From Asparagopsis taxiformis (lineage: Eukaryota; Rhodophyta; Florideophyceae; Bonnemaisoniales; Bonnemaisoniaceae), in NCBI GenBank assembly GCA_030407315.1, contig JALQPE010000176.1, forward strand, positions 124,001-188,000: 64,000 nt of DNA, read 5' to 3'. Position 1 is the stretch's first letter. Every line of letters starts with the position of its first letter. The translations under genes were made by a program, and so were the position numbers. This document shows, in pieces, positions 10,546-20,498 of this stretch. The notes under the pieces were generated by a model. That model worked only from the letters and a program-made list of their open reading frames with translations. It was not told the origin of the DNA and searched no databases.

Positions 10546-13500
10546 ATGGGCGTCGTTGCAGAAATTGGCCGACTAGCAGTAGCTGCTTGGTCTCCGGGAG
10601 GTGCTGGCGCTGGCTACATTGCTGCCGGTACATATGCTGGTGCGATCGATCCCTCATTCACCTCGTCGGCTTCCCTCGAGATCATTTCCGTCGATATTCA
10701 ACGCGCAGAACTCAAAGTCGTTTCCGATGTGCGTACTGCCGACAAGTTTGGCGCTCTCGATTGGAGTGTTGGCACTTCCAAGGCTTTTCCTGCTGGTCTC
10801 ATCGCTGGCGGCCTTAGCGACGGTACGGTTCGTATATGGGATGCCGCAACTTTGCTGCGCTCCCCCACGAGCACTGAAGATGAGAATAAGGCTGTCGTTT
10901 TCGGTGGTCCAGCCGTTGCGAAGCACCATACTGGTCCTGTAAGTGCAGTCACATTTAATGCCCTCCTCCCATCCAAGCTTGCATCAGGCTCTGCAGATGG
11001 TCAAGTTTTGGTCTGGGATCTATCCAATCCCTCGCAGGGAGCCGTCGTCAGATCGCCCTTAGGCACCGCCGGGAAGCCACCTGCTCCGAGCATGGCACCG
11101 AAAGATGAGGTTTCTGCTCTTGCTTGGAATAAGAAGCTCCATCCCATTCTTGCGAGTGGCACTGCAGCTGGCGTTACCAACGTTTGGGACCTCAGACAAG
11201 GAAAGCAAGTTATCAGTATTCGTAATTCCAAAGCACGTTTGCGGGTATCTTCTCTTTCATGGCATCCCGAAATTGCAACCCAGATTGTTGTCTCTAGTAA
11301 CGAGGGCGACAGCCCTGGCGCCCTTCTATGGGATTTGCGCAATGCGTCCGCCCCAATCATGACGTATCCCCATCATGCCCCTCATGGCATCGCTGCCTCA
11401 TGTTGGTGTCCACACGACTCGGACCTACTTCTCACATCCTCACGTGATTCGCGTACTGTTGCGCTTTCGATCAGCACTGGGGAAATTGTGTCAGAAGCGC
11501 CAGTGAGTACTGATTGGAATTTCGATGTCAAGTGGTCTCCTCGAGTTCCCGGATTATATCTTGCGTCCTCTTTTGATGGTCGCCTCAGCGTTAATTCGCT
11601 TCTGACATCTACAACAGTTCCTGTGGTATCAAGTGAAACAGTAAATGCCTTGGCTGAATCATTTGGAGAAATGGCAGGTGGTTTTGAGGCTACAATAGCT
11701 CCCCAATCTCCGCGTGTTTCGGATCCGCAGCGAATCAAATACAGCACAACCAGGCCTCCTAAATGGCTCAGGAAGCAGGTTTCTGTGTCTTTCGGGTTTG
11801 GCGGCCAGAGAGCCTCTGTTTCTGCGAAGAGTGGACCGAAAGTGAGTCTAGAACCATACTCGCAGAGTTATCCTGGCCTAAAAGAATGTTCAGAAAAGCT
11901 TGATGGCATTTTGATGAATGTCACATCGGATGATCCTACTCCGGTACAGAAGCTGTGTAATGAGGCAAGTGCTGCTGCAGAAACACCAGACGAGAGAATG
12001 GCATGGGATGCGTTGGGTATCATGTTTCAGACAGATTCAAGAAGGAAGCTACTCAACTATCTTGGATTTGAAACTCCACCGAAAGATGCCGGGGACGACA
12101 TCGCAATGCCTGTGTACGGGCTTGTACAGTCTCAACCTTTGGCTGTTCCTGTCCGTCCCGTTCCCACTGTATCGGCGGGGATTCCTGAGAATGATCCTAT
12201 CGATCAGAGTGGATTGAATACAGTGACAAATGGAGCTGGAGGTCTGAGTTTAGATGGCCCAGCCCCTTGGGACATTACAGAACCTACCATTGATGGGGAC
12301 AATTCAGGTGGTAGCATCCTAGATGGAAACGATGTGACGAACGGTGGCGACGATACCTTTGGTATCAACGAGAACAATACGAATTCTAGTAATGATCAAG
12401 CGAAATCATTTGCAGGCATGTCAAAACAGAAGGTTGAAAATTTGGTCAAGCAGTACGTTATCGTCGGAGATTTCCAAAGTGCAGTGGATGCATGTTTGCA
12501 CCTTGGACGAACAGCAGATGCTCTCGTTATTGCTCATGCTGGTGGTCCTGATCTCTGGTTCCATACGCAAGCAGCCTATATTGCGAAAGAAGGTATGTCA
12601 TCGGGATCGGGAGTAATTGGAGCTGTTGCTGGGCCGCAGAGCAAAATGGATGATTATATCCGTGCCAGTGCAGATTCTGGGAAAGATCAGTGGAAAGAAG
12701 CACTTGCTGTTCTACTTACGTATAGTTCAGCGGAAGAATTCCCGACAGTTTGCTCAGCATTGGGACAGCGATTACTAGAGAAGAAGAAGCACTCAGCAGC
12801 CCTGTTCTGTTTTATCTGTGCTGGTAATACGAGGATGGCTGTGACTTCATGGATGAGCAGTAGTCCAGTGAGCGGCAATGTATCTGCAGTTATGATGGCT
12901 GATCGCATCGAGATGTTGATCTCCCTTGTCCGAAAGATTCGTGTGGTCACAGCAGCGGCTCTTCTTGGAAGAGGAGAGCGCGAAATTGGTGTTGTCAAGG
13001 GTCTGGATGATGTTAGTGGGTCTGTACTATGTGAATTCAGCGCACTGCTTGCTGCTCAAGGAGACCTGGAGACTGCTATTACATACCTTAGCAATCTTGA
13101 CCCAGATTATGCGAGTGTCTACGGATCGGCAGGCGACATTCTGGCGCAAGCTACAGAAGGGTTGGCAGCCAAGGAATCTGCAATTTCCCCGCACCGTGAT
13201 GAAGGCTTTGGAGCGCCAAGTTCTACCTCCATTGGGAACTCATATGATGCTTCATACAATTATGGAAGCTATCAGGGGTATTCCAGCGAGACGCAAGGTT
13301 ACGGTGTTGTTCCTCCACAACCTAATAACTGGGAGAATACTGCGGCGCCTCCTGCACCGGCTGCTCCCAGTTACGTCCCTCCACCTCCTATCGGGCAGCA
13401 GCAGTACAACTTACCATCTCCGTCGACGCCTCCAGCACCTATTGCTACGCCGCCTCGTCCTGCGGGAGTATTCAGTGCTCCGGCAGGGGCTGTGGAACGA

Positions 13501-14379
13501 ACACCTTATGATCCATCGGCTGCTTATAAATCAGCGCCAACGTACGGGGAAAGTCCGTACGCGGTTCCACCTGTTCCTGCAGCTCCACCTGTACATGCAG
13601 GACGTGTAAGTGCGACGGACACGAGCTCTCCTTATTCAGCTCCTACACAATACATTGCGCCCATGCCGGCTGCGCCTCCTCCACCAGCACCGGTTCCAGT
13701 GCCGGCAGCAGCTCAAACAATTCCGGCTGCAATGAATGGAAGCAATTTTGGAATGGGCCCGGGTGGTGTAATGGACATCGGAGGAGATATGGGAATGCCA
13801 GCGCCACCGCCGCCGCCACCCCCGTCTGACGGGAGTGGTGCTTTGCCGGCACCCTATCATACAAACGCGCGGCCTGGATCAGGTGCAACATTGCCTCCAT
13901 CAGCGGAGGTCGCGGTGGCCGAGACGCGTCGGTCAAAGCCTTTGTCGAGCTCTGGTACTCCGGGTGGTCCGCCGCGACGTTCAGGATCTACTTCGTCATC
14001 ACTTTCAGCACTTGGAAATGAAACAGTGTACTTGGATAAAGCAGACACGTCGAAGGTTCCATCGAATCAGCAAGTAATTGTGAAATCGCTGAGGGGAGCA
14101 TTCATGTATGCATCTAACCTAAATCAGTCGGGTATGTACAGGAGGAAGATGGACGACGTGAACAAGAAGTTGGGAAGACTTGTTAATGGATTGAATGCGG
14201 GTGTTCTTGATGCAGCGGTGGTGGAACTATTGATTGAGGTGGGGAAATGTATAGAGAAAGGAAATTATGATCAAGCAAGCGTTGTGGTGGGAACATTGAC
14301 AAGATCACATTGGGATTCGAACTCGCAATGGATTCAGGCGCTAAAGCGGCTGATAGACTGCGTACTAACTGGACACTAA
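10546..14379 (+). CDS. SEC31: SEC31, COPII coat outer-layer subunit
   Basis: The 1,277-residue protein forms, with SEC13, the outer cage of COPII vesicles leaving the endoplasmic reticulum. The N-terminal beta-propeller (about residues 1-335) shows WD-type ends such as GTVRIWDA, GQVLVWDLSN and VTNVWDLRQG, plus the SEC31-typical WCPHDSDLLLTSSRDSRTV and WSPRVPGLYLASSFDGRLSV blocks. An alpha-solenoid follows (about 600-870). Then comes a long Pro/Ala/Tyr/Ser-rich disordered segment (about 880-1140), which normally binds SEC23 and stimulates SAR1 GTPase. The C-terminal helical domain (about 1160-1277) carries NKKLGRLVNGLNAG. The length fits the family (1,200-1,300). An in-frame GTG lies at 10516, but the ATG at 10546 starts the conserved N terminus. 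There are no introns. Confidence 0.95.
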   Translation: MGVVAEIGRLAVAAWSPGGAGAGYIAAGTYAGAIDPSFTSSASLEIISVDIQRAELKVVSDVRTADKFGALDWSVGTSKAFPAGLIAGGLSDGTVRIWDAATLLRSPTSTEDENKAVVFGGPAVAKHHTGPVSAVTFNALLPSKLASGSADGQVLVWDLSNPSQGAVVRSPLGTAGKPPAPSMAPKDEVSALAWNKKLHPILASGTAAGVTNVWDLRQGKQVISIRNSKARLRVSSLSWHPEIATQIVVSSNEGDSPGALLWDLRNASAPIMTYPHHAPHGIAASCWCPHDSDLLLTSSRDSRTVALSISTGEIVSEAPVSTDWNFDVKWSPRVPGLYLASSFDGRLSVNSLLTSTTVPVVSSETVNALAESFGEMAGGFEATIAPQSPRVSDPQRIKYSTTRPPKWLRKQVSVSFGFGGQRASVSAKSGPKVSLEPYSQSYPGLKECSEKLDGILMNVTSDDPTPVQKLCNEASAAAETPDERMAWDALGIMFQTDSRRKLLNYLGFETPPKDAGDDIAMPVYGLVQSQPLAVPVRPVPTVSAGIPENDPIDQSGLNTVTNGAGGLSLDGPAPWDITEPTIDGDNSGGSILDGNDVTNGGDDTFGINENNTNSSNDQAKSFAGMSKQKVENLVKQYVIVGDFQSAVDACLHLGRTADALVIAHAGGPDLWFHTQAAYIAKEGMSSGSGVIGAVAGPQSKMDDYIRASADSGKDQWKEALAVLLTYSSAEEFPTVCSALGQRLLEKKKHSAALFCFICAGNTRMAVTSWMSSSPVSGNVSAVMMADRIEMLISLVRKIRVVTAAALLGRGEREIGVVKGLDDVSGSVLCEFSALLAAQGDLETAITYLSNLDPDYASVYGSAGDILAQATEGLAAKESAISPHRDEGFGAPSSTSIGNSYDASYNYGSYQGYSSETQGYGVVPPQPNNWENTAAPPAPAAPSYVPPPPIGQQQYNLPSPSTPPAPIATPPRPAGVFSAPAGAVERTPYDPSAAYKSAPTYGESPYAVPPVPAAPPVHAGRVSATDTSSPYSAPTQYIAPMPAAPPPPAPVPVPAAAQTIPAAMNGSNFGMGPGGVMDIGGDMGMPAPPPPPPPSDGSGALPAPYHTNARPGSGATLPPSAEVAVAETRRSKPLSSSGTPGGPPRRSGSTSSSLSALGNETVYLDKADTSKVPSNQQVIVKSLRGAFMYASNLNQSGMYRRKMDDVNKKLGRLVNGLNAGVLDAAVVELLIEVGKCIEKGNYDQASVVVGTLTRSHWDSNSQWIQALKRLIDCVLTGH

Positions 14380-14519
14380 TGTTGAGGTGTGAGTAAAAAT
14401 TTGAAGTGGACGTGGATATGTTGAAATGTATGGAAGGATTTTAGCATGGCCTCACAAGAGAGCGCCTAACGATGTGTGGAGGTTATACCGCGAACGGCTA
14501 TATAAAGGACTAGAGGGCA

Positions 14520-15215
14520 CTAAACTTTCATGATATCAGTTTCCTTCTCCTTGCCCATGGTATCAATAAGTTTGACATGCTTATCGGTGAGTTTCTGGAC
14601 TTCGTCCTGAAGCGATTTGCTTTCATCCTTGCCCAGTTCTTTCGCCTTTTCAGCTTTCTTCAAACTATCAACAGCATCTCTCCTGATATTCCTAATTGCA
14701 ACACGGCCATCTTCTGCCAAGGCCTTGACCTGCTTGACAAGTTCCTTCCTTCTCTCCTGTGTAAGTGGTGGAACGGCCAGACGTATGATGCTGCCATCAT
14801 TATTGGGAGTAATGCCAATATCGCTCTCCAGCAAGGCACGTTCCACATCGGATAAAACACTCTTGTCGTACGGCTCGACCACGACGGTACTTGTACCGCT
14901 GAGAGAAATAGAGGCGAGTTGGTTGAGGGGTGTTTCTGCACCGTAGTAAGAGACGACGATGCGATCGAGCATGGAGGTACTGGCACGACCTGTTCGTACA
15001 GTGTTGAATGTGGATCGAACGCTGTCGATAGTTTTAGTCATTCGCTGAGCCGTGCGCTGTTTGGTGTCGTTAGCGGTGAGTTCGCAGCATGGGATTGGCA
15101 GAATGCGAGCACGGCGAACCGGACGCAATGGACGGAGTGGAGAGGTACAAGTTGTAGCGTGTGTGTGACGCAAGAGAGGCTGAGCTAACGGGGCGGTGAA
15201 GGCTGCGACATGCAT
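14520..15215 (-). CDS. frr: Ribosome recycling factor, organelle-targeted
   Basis: The 231-residue protein belongs to the RRF family, which with EF-G splits the post-termination ribosome. The mature part (about residues 50-231) shows the family blocks: TVRTGRAS, the PLNQLASIS region, I.PNNDGSIIRL..PPLT.ERR and the VAIRNIRRDA helix. It is longer than bacterial RRF (about 185) because of an N-terminal extension of about 45 residues that is rich in Ala, Thr, Arg and Pro and almost free of acidic residues, as in a transit peptide. Plastid or mitochondrial targeting is inferred; plastid is my preference in an alga. The upstream in-frame GTG at 15302 is not needed; the ATG at 15215 begins the leader. 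The gene is convergent with SEC31, with 140 bases between the stop codons. Confidence 0.93.
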   Translation of the reverse strand: MHVAAFTAPLAQPLLRHTHATTCTSPLRPLRPVRRARILPIPCCELTANDTKQRTAQRMTKTIDSVRSTFNTVRTGRASTSMLDRIVVSYYGAETPLNQLASISLSGTSTVVVEPYDKSVLSDVERALLESDIGITPNNDGSIIRLAVPPLTQERRKELVKQVKALAEDGRVAIRNIRRDAVDSLKKAEKAKELGKDESKSLQDEVQKLTDKHVKLIDTMGKEKETDIMKV

Positions 15216-15655
15216 TGTGACTGGCGTGTGCTCTATCGTTTTGTGGAAGGTGGCAGTGAGAAGACGGACGGTGGGATGGGAGATGTAGATGCGGTCAGGC
15301 ACGTGTGCTACGGAGGAGATTGTGATTTGTGCACTGCAATGCGGAAGGTAAGACTAATGCTTAGAGCGGCTCGCCAATTAAAAACAACGGTAGGGAGCTC
15401 GAGCCCTGCTGCTGCTCGCTTACAGTACAAGACAGGTTGTCCTAGTTTAAAAACTATAAAATTTTTTCTCCGAGTCATTTTGAATACAGCAACACATAAT
15501 GTCGAGTTGCACTGTCCATGCTGCGTTGCGTAGCCACAATCCGCGCCATCTTTCCAACAACCATCCAAGTTCTCCCTCCGACCCCACGATGTGCCGACTT
15601 TAACATTGTCCCTCGTCTTCATGTCACTAGTATGTTGCGAACAATCTAATGCAAC
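15216..15655. other. Divergent promoter region
   Basis: This 440-base region lies between the divergently transcribed recycling-factor gene and the kinase gene. I see no reading frame of note or repeat. Confidence 0.5.
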
Positions 15656-18469
15656 ATGCAGCGCAATAACCGTCTCTCGACTTCAGCCGGTGCCAGTAAC
15701 CGTGCTTGGCGCATGTCCTCCCAAGAGCCACGTGAACGTGCCGCCCGCCCCGCCTCCGACCCTGGTGACCCTCCCGCTCTATCCGACCTCGGTTCCGATG
15801 AAGAATGGCATCTTACTATGGGCTCAGACTCCGATGCGGACCCAAACGCCGACCTAAACGCTGATGACCACGTTTCACTCCCTGGCTACAAGTGGAACAA
15901 TGAAGACGAACCCACCTTTGTGGAGGACCTCCCCCAATCTCCGCTCCAACCACTTCCCGTACCAATTCCTCCACCCGATCCCGTTCCTCCAGCACCTGTG
16001 TCCGCGCCCTCCCCCACCATTTCGCCCCCCATCCGCGACGAGTATGATGAGGATCTCTTCGACCAGCCATCTATCATTCCTGGCTACCGTGGTGTGGCCA
16101 GCCGTACTGCCATTGCTGAAACCTATCCGCTTCCGCCGTTTGAGCCCGCCGAAGCACCTTCTCCCCCAACTCCTGCCCGCCCACCAATATGGGCCGATCG
16201 TCCACGAGGTAACCTACACACCACAGAGTCCACATCCCGTCAGAGCTCCCCAGGTCGTATAGCGCGTGTGCCCTCCGATTCAGCTCTATCCTCTCAAGGT
16301 GGCTCCATTGGCAGTGGTAGTGCTCTTCGGATTTCCACACGAACGTCCTCAGAAACTTCAGATGGTTCGCGCAGAACAGCATCAAAGTCAGTATCTTTCG
16401 TCACTCAAGGTCTAGAGGCTATTCCAGCCCGCCGTTCAGATGATGGAAAATCCCTCACTCCTGATACTCCGAATAGTGGCCTTCGCGTGCAGGAGCGCAG
16501 AATCTCTGGGCTTCGCATGTCCATCCGTGATAACAAGGCTCGTCTTAGTACAACTCGTCTCTCAAGTTCAAAACGTCAGGCGAGACGGGCCACGATGTTG
16601 TCACAGCCTTCCACCAACTCTCGATCCTCATCTGATAACGCTCCAGAGCGCCCCATCATCATCGAACAACATATGCATCCGAATAATGACTCAGCTGCGC
16701 AAGCAGGCTCCAGTACTAGTATGCGCCCGCTCAGTTCCAAATCAGAAGATATCCGTGCTCGACGTGAGGGATCAGCACTCTCCCAATTGTCTGGTCGCGG
16801 CGAACGACCCTTCAGCACACCGTTGAGCAGTGCTTACGACTCATCCGGTGCCACAGACTCTGTTATCGATCCCAGTAGGAGCAACACCTATTCGTCGTTT
16901 TCCTCTTCAGTTCAAACTGGAGCTTTCACGAAGCGTAGGCCATTCGTTACCCCTGTAAGAACTGTCAAGCATCGCCACGGCTCCCATTCCTCTCAAGCAC
17001 CCAGTTCAGAAGGCACTTCCAACCTCGAGTGTGTTGTTCAGATGTTGAAGGGTGCCGCTGTGTTACGAAGAAAAAATTTTGTTCAAGCATCTGAGGCTGC
17101 AATTTGGCTCTCATCTGATTTAGAGGCTGTCAAATATCGAGCAAGCAAGAAGGGGTGTGCTCCAGTTGTCCATACGCTGACATTGGCAAAAGTGCGAAAG
17201 CTACGGTGGGTAGAGCGTGAGATCCTTATGGATATGATGGACGAAAAGAAGCCCATCAATTTCATCTTTCCCTCTAGAGATCGTGCCGAAGTATGGCTCG
17301 CCGGCTTGTCATGTCTTGTACCTTCGCGTGCTGCTGTCAGAACACGTCATGGGAAGATAGAGAACCGGGAAAACTACGACCCACTAAGTGATTCCTGGAA
17401 TGGCAAGCAATTGGTTTCAAGGAAGCGGCTCAATGAATTTATTCTGCTAGGATCTATTGGAAGAGGTTCTTTCGGCAAAGTGAAGCTCGCGTTGTCCACG
17501 ATTGACCGTCAATTCTATGCTGTGAAAGTGTTGTCAAAAGCTATGATGCGCAAGCGCAGTCGCACTACACAGCTCGAACGAGCTGTTCAGGAAACGGGGA
17601 ATTCTACACAGCTCGATGTTTCTGGTGTGAACGAAATTGCGGCCATGAATGGCTTGAATCACCGGAATGTTATGAAAATGAAGGGAGTTTACGATGATGT
17701 CGAAGAAGACCGACTATACATAGTCATTGAGTTTTTGGCGAGAGGTCCCATTATGAGTTCTTCAAAACTAACTGGTGCTAAGCCGCTTCCAGAGGGACGC
17801 GCCCGGTCTGCATTTATCGACGTTTTGGCTGGGTTGGAGTATCTGCACAGCAAGAATATCGTCCACCGTGATATCAAACCAGATAATCTTCTGGAGAGTG
17901 GAGATGGCACTGTGAAAATTTCGGATTTCGGTGCAGCGCGTCTCTACGATGATGACGAAGCTGGTGACAATGATGACATGAGAAGTCACAATACGACGGT
18001 AGGCACACCTGCATTCACTGCACCAGAGCTTTGTCTAAGCGAGAAGAGTCCAACTTGTCCGCCACAGTGTTTCGCGGCTGATATTTGGTCGCTTGGTGCA
18101 ACTTTATTTTATATGGTTTACGGCAGAGCGCCTTTTATCGCGCGATCTGTATTTGAGATGTACGATGCTATCTGCTCGCAGCCGCTTGTTTTTCCGGAAG
18201 GACAGCCCGTTTCAAAGGAACTGAAGGAAGTCATAGAGAGCATGCTTTGCAAATTGCCGGAAAAAAGGGCGACGTTTGCAAGTCTATCACAGTCTGCTTG
18301 GTTGACCGAAAGTATTGAGATTGCGGGTAGGCTAGAGGTTTTCCGACAAGTACTACGTGGGCGTACAGCGACAGCTGGGGCAGCTGCCATTGACGGTCGA
18401 GGGAAGACGGGCACTACAAACCGAGGCCGTACAGACGCCAGTGGTATTAGAAGCATAATAGGAAATTAG
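15656..18469 (+). CDS. CaMKK/SnRK1-activating-type protein kinase with PH-like domain
   Basis: The 937-residue Ser/Thr kinase has three parts. Residues 1-450 are disordered and rich in Pro, Ser and Arg. Residues about 456-560 resemble a PH domain (conserved RDRAEVWLAGL near the end). The kinase domain runs about 592-880. Its motifs are complete: GRGSFGKV near 601, catalytic Lys K624, HRDIKPDN near 736, DFG near 756 and VGTPAFTAPE near 782. The ARGPIM segment after the hinge is the CaMKK-type GP(V/I)M signature, also seen in LKB1/CaMKK/Elm1-type kinases that activate AMPK/SnRK1. A role in energy signalling is therefore likely, but the fused PH-like domain is unusual and suggests membrane recruitment (inference). 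I see no clear calmodulin-binding helix after the kinase domain. The start ATG is the first in frame. Confidence 0.85.
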   Translation: MQRNNRLSTSAGASNRAWRMSSQEPRERAARPASDPGDPPALSDLGSDEEWHLTMGSDSDADPNADLNADDHVSLPGYKWNNEDEPTFVEDLPQSPLQPLPVPIPPPDPVPPAPVSAPSPTISPPIRDEYDEDLFDQPSIIPGYRGVASRTAIAETYPLPPFEPAEAPSPPTPARPPIWADRPRGNLHTTESTSRQSSPGRIARVPSDSALSSQGGSIGSGSALRISTRTSSETSDGSRRTASKSVSFVTQGLEAIPARRSDDGKSLTPDTPNSGLRVQERRISGLRMSIRDNKARLSTTRLSSSKRQARRATMLSQPSTNSRSSSDNAPERPIIIEQHMHPNNDSAAQAGSSTSMRPLSSKSEDIRARREGSALSQLSGRGERPFSTPLSSAYDSSGATDSVIDPSRSNTYSSFSSSVQTGAFTKRRPFVTPVRTVKHRHGSHSSQAPSSEGTSNLECVVQMLKGAAVLRRKNFVQASEAAIWLSSDLEAVKYRASKKGCAPVVHTLTLAKVRKLRWVEREILMDMMDEKKPINFIFPSRDRAEVWLAGLSCLVPSRAAVRTRHGKIENRENYDPLSDSWNGKQLVSRKRLNEFILLGSIGRGSFGKVKLALSTIDRQFYAVKVLSKAMMRKRSRTTQLERAVQETGNSTQLDVSGVNEIAAMNGLNHRNVMKMKGVYDDVEEDRLYIVIEFLARGPIMSSSKLTGAKPLPEGRARSAFIDVLAGLEYLHSKNIVHRDIKPDNLLESGDGTVKISDFGAARLYDDDEAGDNDDMRSHNTTVGTPAFTAPELCLSEKSPTCPPQCFAADIWSLGATLFYMVYGRAPFIARSVFEMYDAICSQPLVFPEGQPVSKELKEVIESMLCKLPEKRATFASLSQSAWLTESIEIAGRLEVFRQVLRGRTATAGAAAIDGRGKTGTTNRGRTDASGIRSIIGN

Positions 18470-18616
18470 TTCTTTGCCAAAGAGAAGCGGTCCTGTGTAC
18501 ATTTTAAATAAAACCGAGTAACTACCTTACTAAAAAAGTTTGTCGGAGATGAAGGCGATGCGGATGCAGAGCGCTGTCGAGTGAGAAAAGTGCAGTTGAG
18601 AATATTCATCGAGCTG

Positions 18617-19612
18617 CTAAGCATCTTGTTCATTTACCAATGTTCCATCGCTGTCAATAAAATATACAGTCTCGATACCAGCGCGCTGTGTTGAATTGAG
18701 CATGGCACGTGTATCACATCTGCCGGAATTGAAGTAACTCATCTTCCAATCACAGCGCTGCAGAAGTATGACGAAAGGTTGTGCAAGGGCATCAACTGGA
18801 ATGCGCCGAGCAAAACGCGCAAAAACACGTGACAGATAACTAGTCGGAGCAAGTGCAGTCTGCGTCTGAAAGTTGAGAATGGGTGTGCCTTGCGTGCACA
18901 AGTCCGCGTCATCGGCGCGCCTCGATTGCGAATCATAAGTAAGAGCGTCGGCGTGCATTTGCGAGGTGCTATCGACTCGAAAATTGGCGTATCCATACGC
19001 GACAATGCGCGAAAGCGGACATTTGGCGGGTGCGGACAACACGAAAGTATGCCAGGGCGCAGTTGGCGCATACAGTTGGTCCAGCAGCGTCGTGGATGGG
19101 TGGTAGGTACGTCGCTGGAAGTTTACGCGATCAGCGAGACAGACGAGGCGTTTGGCGGCCACAAGACGGTCGAACGCGGCGGGTGGCAGACGAAGCGGAG
19201 CGGGGGAGAAGCATGCTCGCGGAAGCGAGGTGGAAAGAGGAGGTGAAACGGGGAATAATTGCGCGTTGTACAAGTGCACAGCGGCGCGCAGAGAGGCGGT
19301 ACGGCTGGTCGCTACGGAGCGTTGGTGGATGAGATGGTGAAATTCACGCTGGAAATACAGCTTGGCTAACAATGGTGGACTGACGAGCGCAATGTCGCGG
19401 AGCGGTTTGTACTGCTCGCATGGCGGGATCGACGATATGTCGTTGGATAACAAGCGCAACAATTGAGCAAGATCGCTCGACGATGCGCCGGTTACCAGCA
19501 GCGTTCGAAACGCGAGTAGATGGTGGCGAAGTGTGGCTCGACGTAGCTGTCGACGCTCGGCCAGTAGCGATTCGATGCGTCGATCGAAGAGATGTTGCGG
19601 ACGTGCGTTCAT
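18617..19612 (-). CDS. Protein of unknown function, 331 residues
   Basis: A long intronless open frame starts with ATG at 19612. I do not recognise a family. The first 110 residues are predicted helical and rich in Arg and Leu; the middle has basic, Pro/Ser-rich segments; the C-terminal 70 residues (SYLSRVFARFARRI...) look folded and end in an acidic tail. No signal peptide, membrane span or metal motif is visible. It ends about 150 bases downstream of the convergent kinase gene and lies on the same strand as the hemoglobin gene. Coding is supported by length and balanced composition in a compact region, not by homology. Confidence 0.65.
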   Translation of the reverse strand: MNARPQHLFDRRIESLLAERRQLRRATLRHHLLAFRTLLVTGASSSDLAQLLRLLSNDISSIPPCEQYKPLRDIALVSPPLLAKLYFQREFHHLIHQRSVATSRTASLRAAVHLYNAQLFPVSPPLSTSLPRACFSPAPLRLPPAAFDRLVAAKRLVCLADRVNFQRRTYHPSTTLLDQLYAPTAPWHTFVLSAPAKCPLSRIVAYGYANFRVDSTSQMHADALTYDSQSRRADDADLCTQGTPILNFQTQTALAPTSYLSRVFARFARRIPVDALAQPFVILLQRCDWKMSYFNSGRCDTRAMLNSTQRAGIETVYFIDSDGTLVNEQDA

Positions 19613-19715
19613 CCATTCTGTGGAGTCGGTGCTCTCGCGCTCAATGTTGGTAATTGAATTTGTGTACAGTAAAAGAAATCAGCATGGAACGCTATTTTAC
19701 ATACATCTACAATAG

Positions 19716-20216
19716 TTATGCCTCTCCCTCCTCATGTTTTCCGTAATACCCAACAGTCCTACCAGGATTGACCCACTCGCGTCCAAAGACAATAAACGAC
19801 GCCATGTGCTTGAAGTAGCGCACGAGTAAAACGGCGCACTCCTCGTCGCGCACGACCTGTGCAATTGCGCTCTCCATGTGCGCCAGCCATCGTTCCGCCG
19901 CGCGGTGCGTGACAGCATACGGCGCGTGGCGTCCGAGCAGAGCGGTATGTCCCTTTCGTTGTCTGTACAACGGCGGGCCGCCAAACTCCTGCACGAGGAA
20001 TTCGCGCTGATTACGCATCGCCGCCTCCTTGGTGGTGTTGGCAAAGATGCCACGAAACCATTCCTCGTCCGCGTACACGCGCGTGTAAAACTGCTCCGAT
20101 AGCGCGAATATGGTCTCCTCGCCCAGCCGTTCGTACAGCTTGGCTTGGCGCGCCTGCTCGACAGCGCTGAATGGCACGCCGCTTTGTCGCTCCGATTTGA
20201 CGCGTAGCTCCTGCAT
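19716..20216 (-). CDS. GLB3: Truncated (2-on-2) hemoglobin, group II, plant GLB3-like
   Basis: The 166-residue protein is a 2-on-2 globin (TrHbO, group II) that binds heme and handles O2 or NO chemistry. It shows LYERLG at helix A, FYTRVY with the helix-B tyrosine (Y44), WFRGIF at the CD corner, FLVQEFGGPPLYRQRKGH, and RHAPYAVT with the proximal histidine H97, followed by AERWLAHM with the conserved Trp. The blocks are strikingly close to land-plant GLB3 hemoglobins, including the YTRVY and GGPPLY..RKGH runs. No targeting peptide is apparent, so it is probably cytosolic. The in-frame GTG at 20237 adds seven residues; the ATG at 20216 is the more likely start. Confidence 0.93.
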   Translation of the reverse strand: MQELRVKSERQSGVPFSAVEQARQAKLYERLGEETIFALSEQFYTRVYADEEWFRGIFANTTKEAAMRNQREFLVQEFGGPPLYRQRKGHTALLGRHAPYAVTHRAAERWLAHMESAIAQVVRDEECAVLLVRYFKHMASFIVFGREWVNPGRTVGYYGKHEEGEA

Positions 20217-20498
20217 TGTGCGAGTGCTCGTCTGCACAGCTAAGCTGCTTTACTTGGGTGCTATGCAAAAAATGTAAAATTGTTTCGCGATGCTTTCTGG
20301 CTGCTGTCGTATCCCCTGCGCATGCTATGACCACAAATGCTGCGAGTAGAAATTGTGGTCCACAACGCTTTCACCAGAAAATACCGTCATGCATGCGTGT
20401 TACTCGCGCATGCGACATATCTAACCCTTATCACTATACATGCAACAAATTTTCGATGCCTTCGCCTCCCGGCTTGTTCATGTCCGTTTGGCGTCGCG

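Noticed and set aside
12926..13609. 227-codon plus-strand frame inside SEC31
   Set aside because: It is a shifted-frame shadow of the SEC31 coding sequence; the 0 frame carries SEC31 motifs.
14499..14507. TATATAAAG sequence between SEC31 and the recycling factor gene
   Set aside because: It lies between two convergent 3' ends, so it has no gene to serve as a TATA box.
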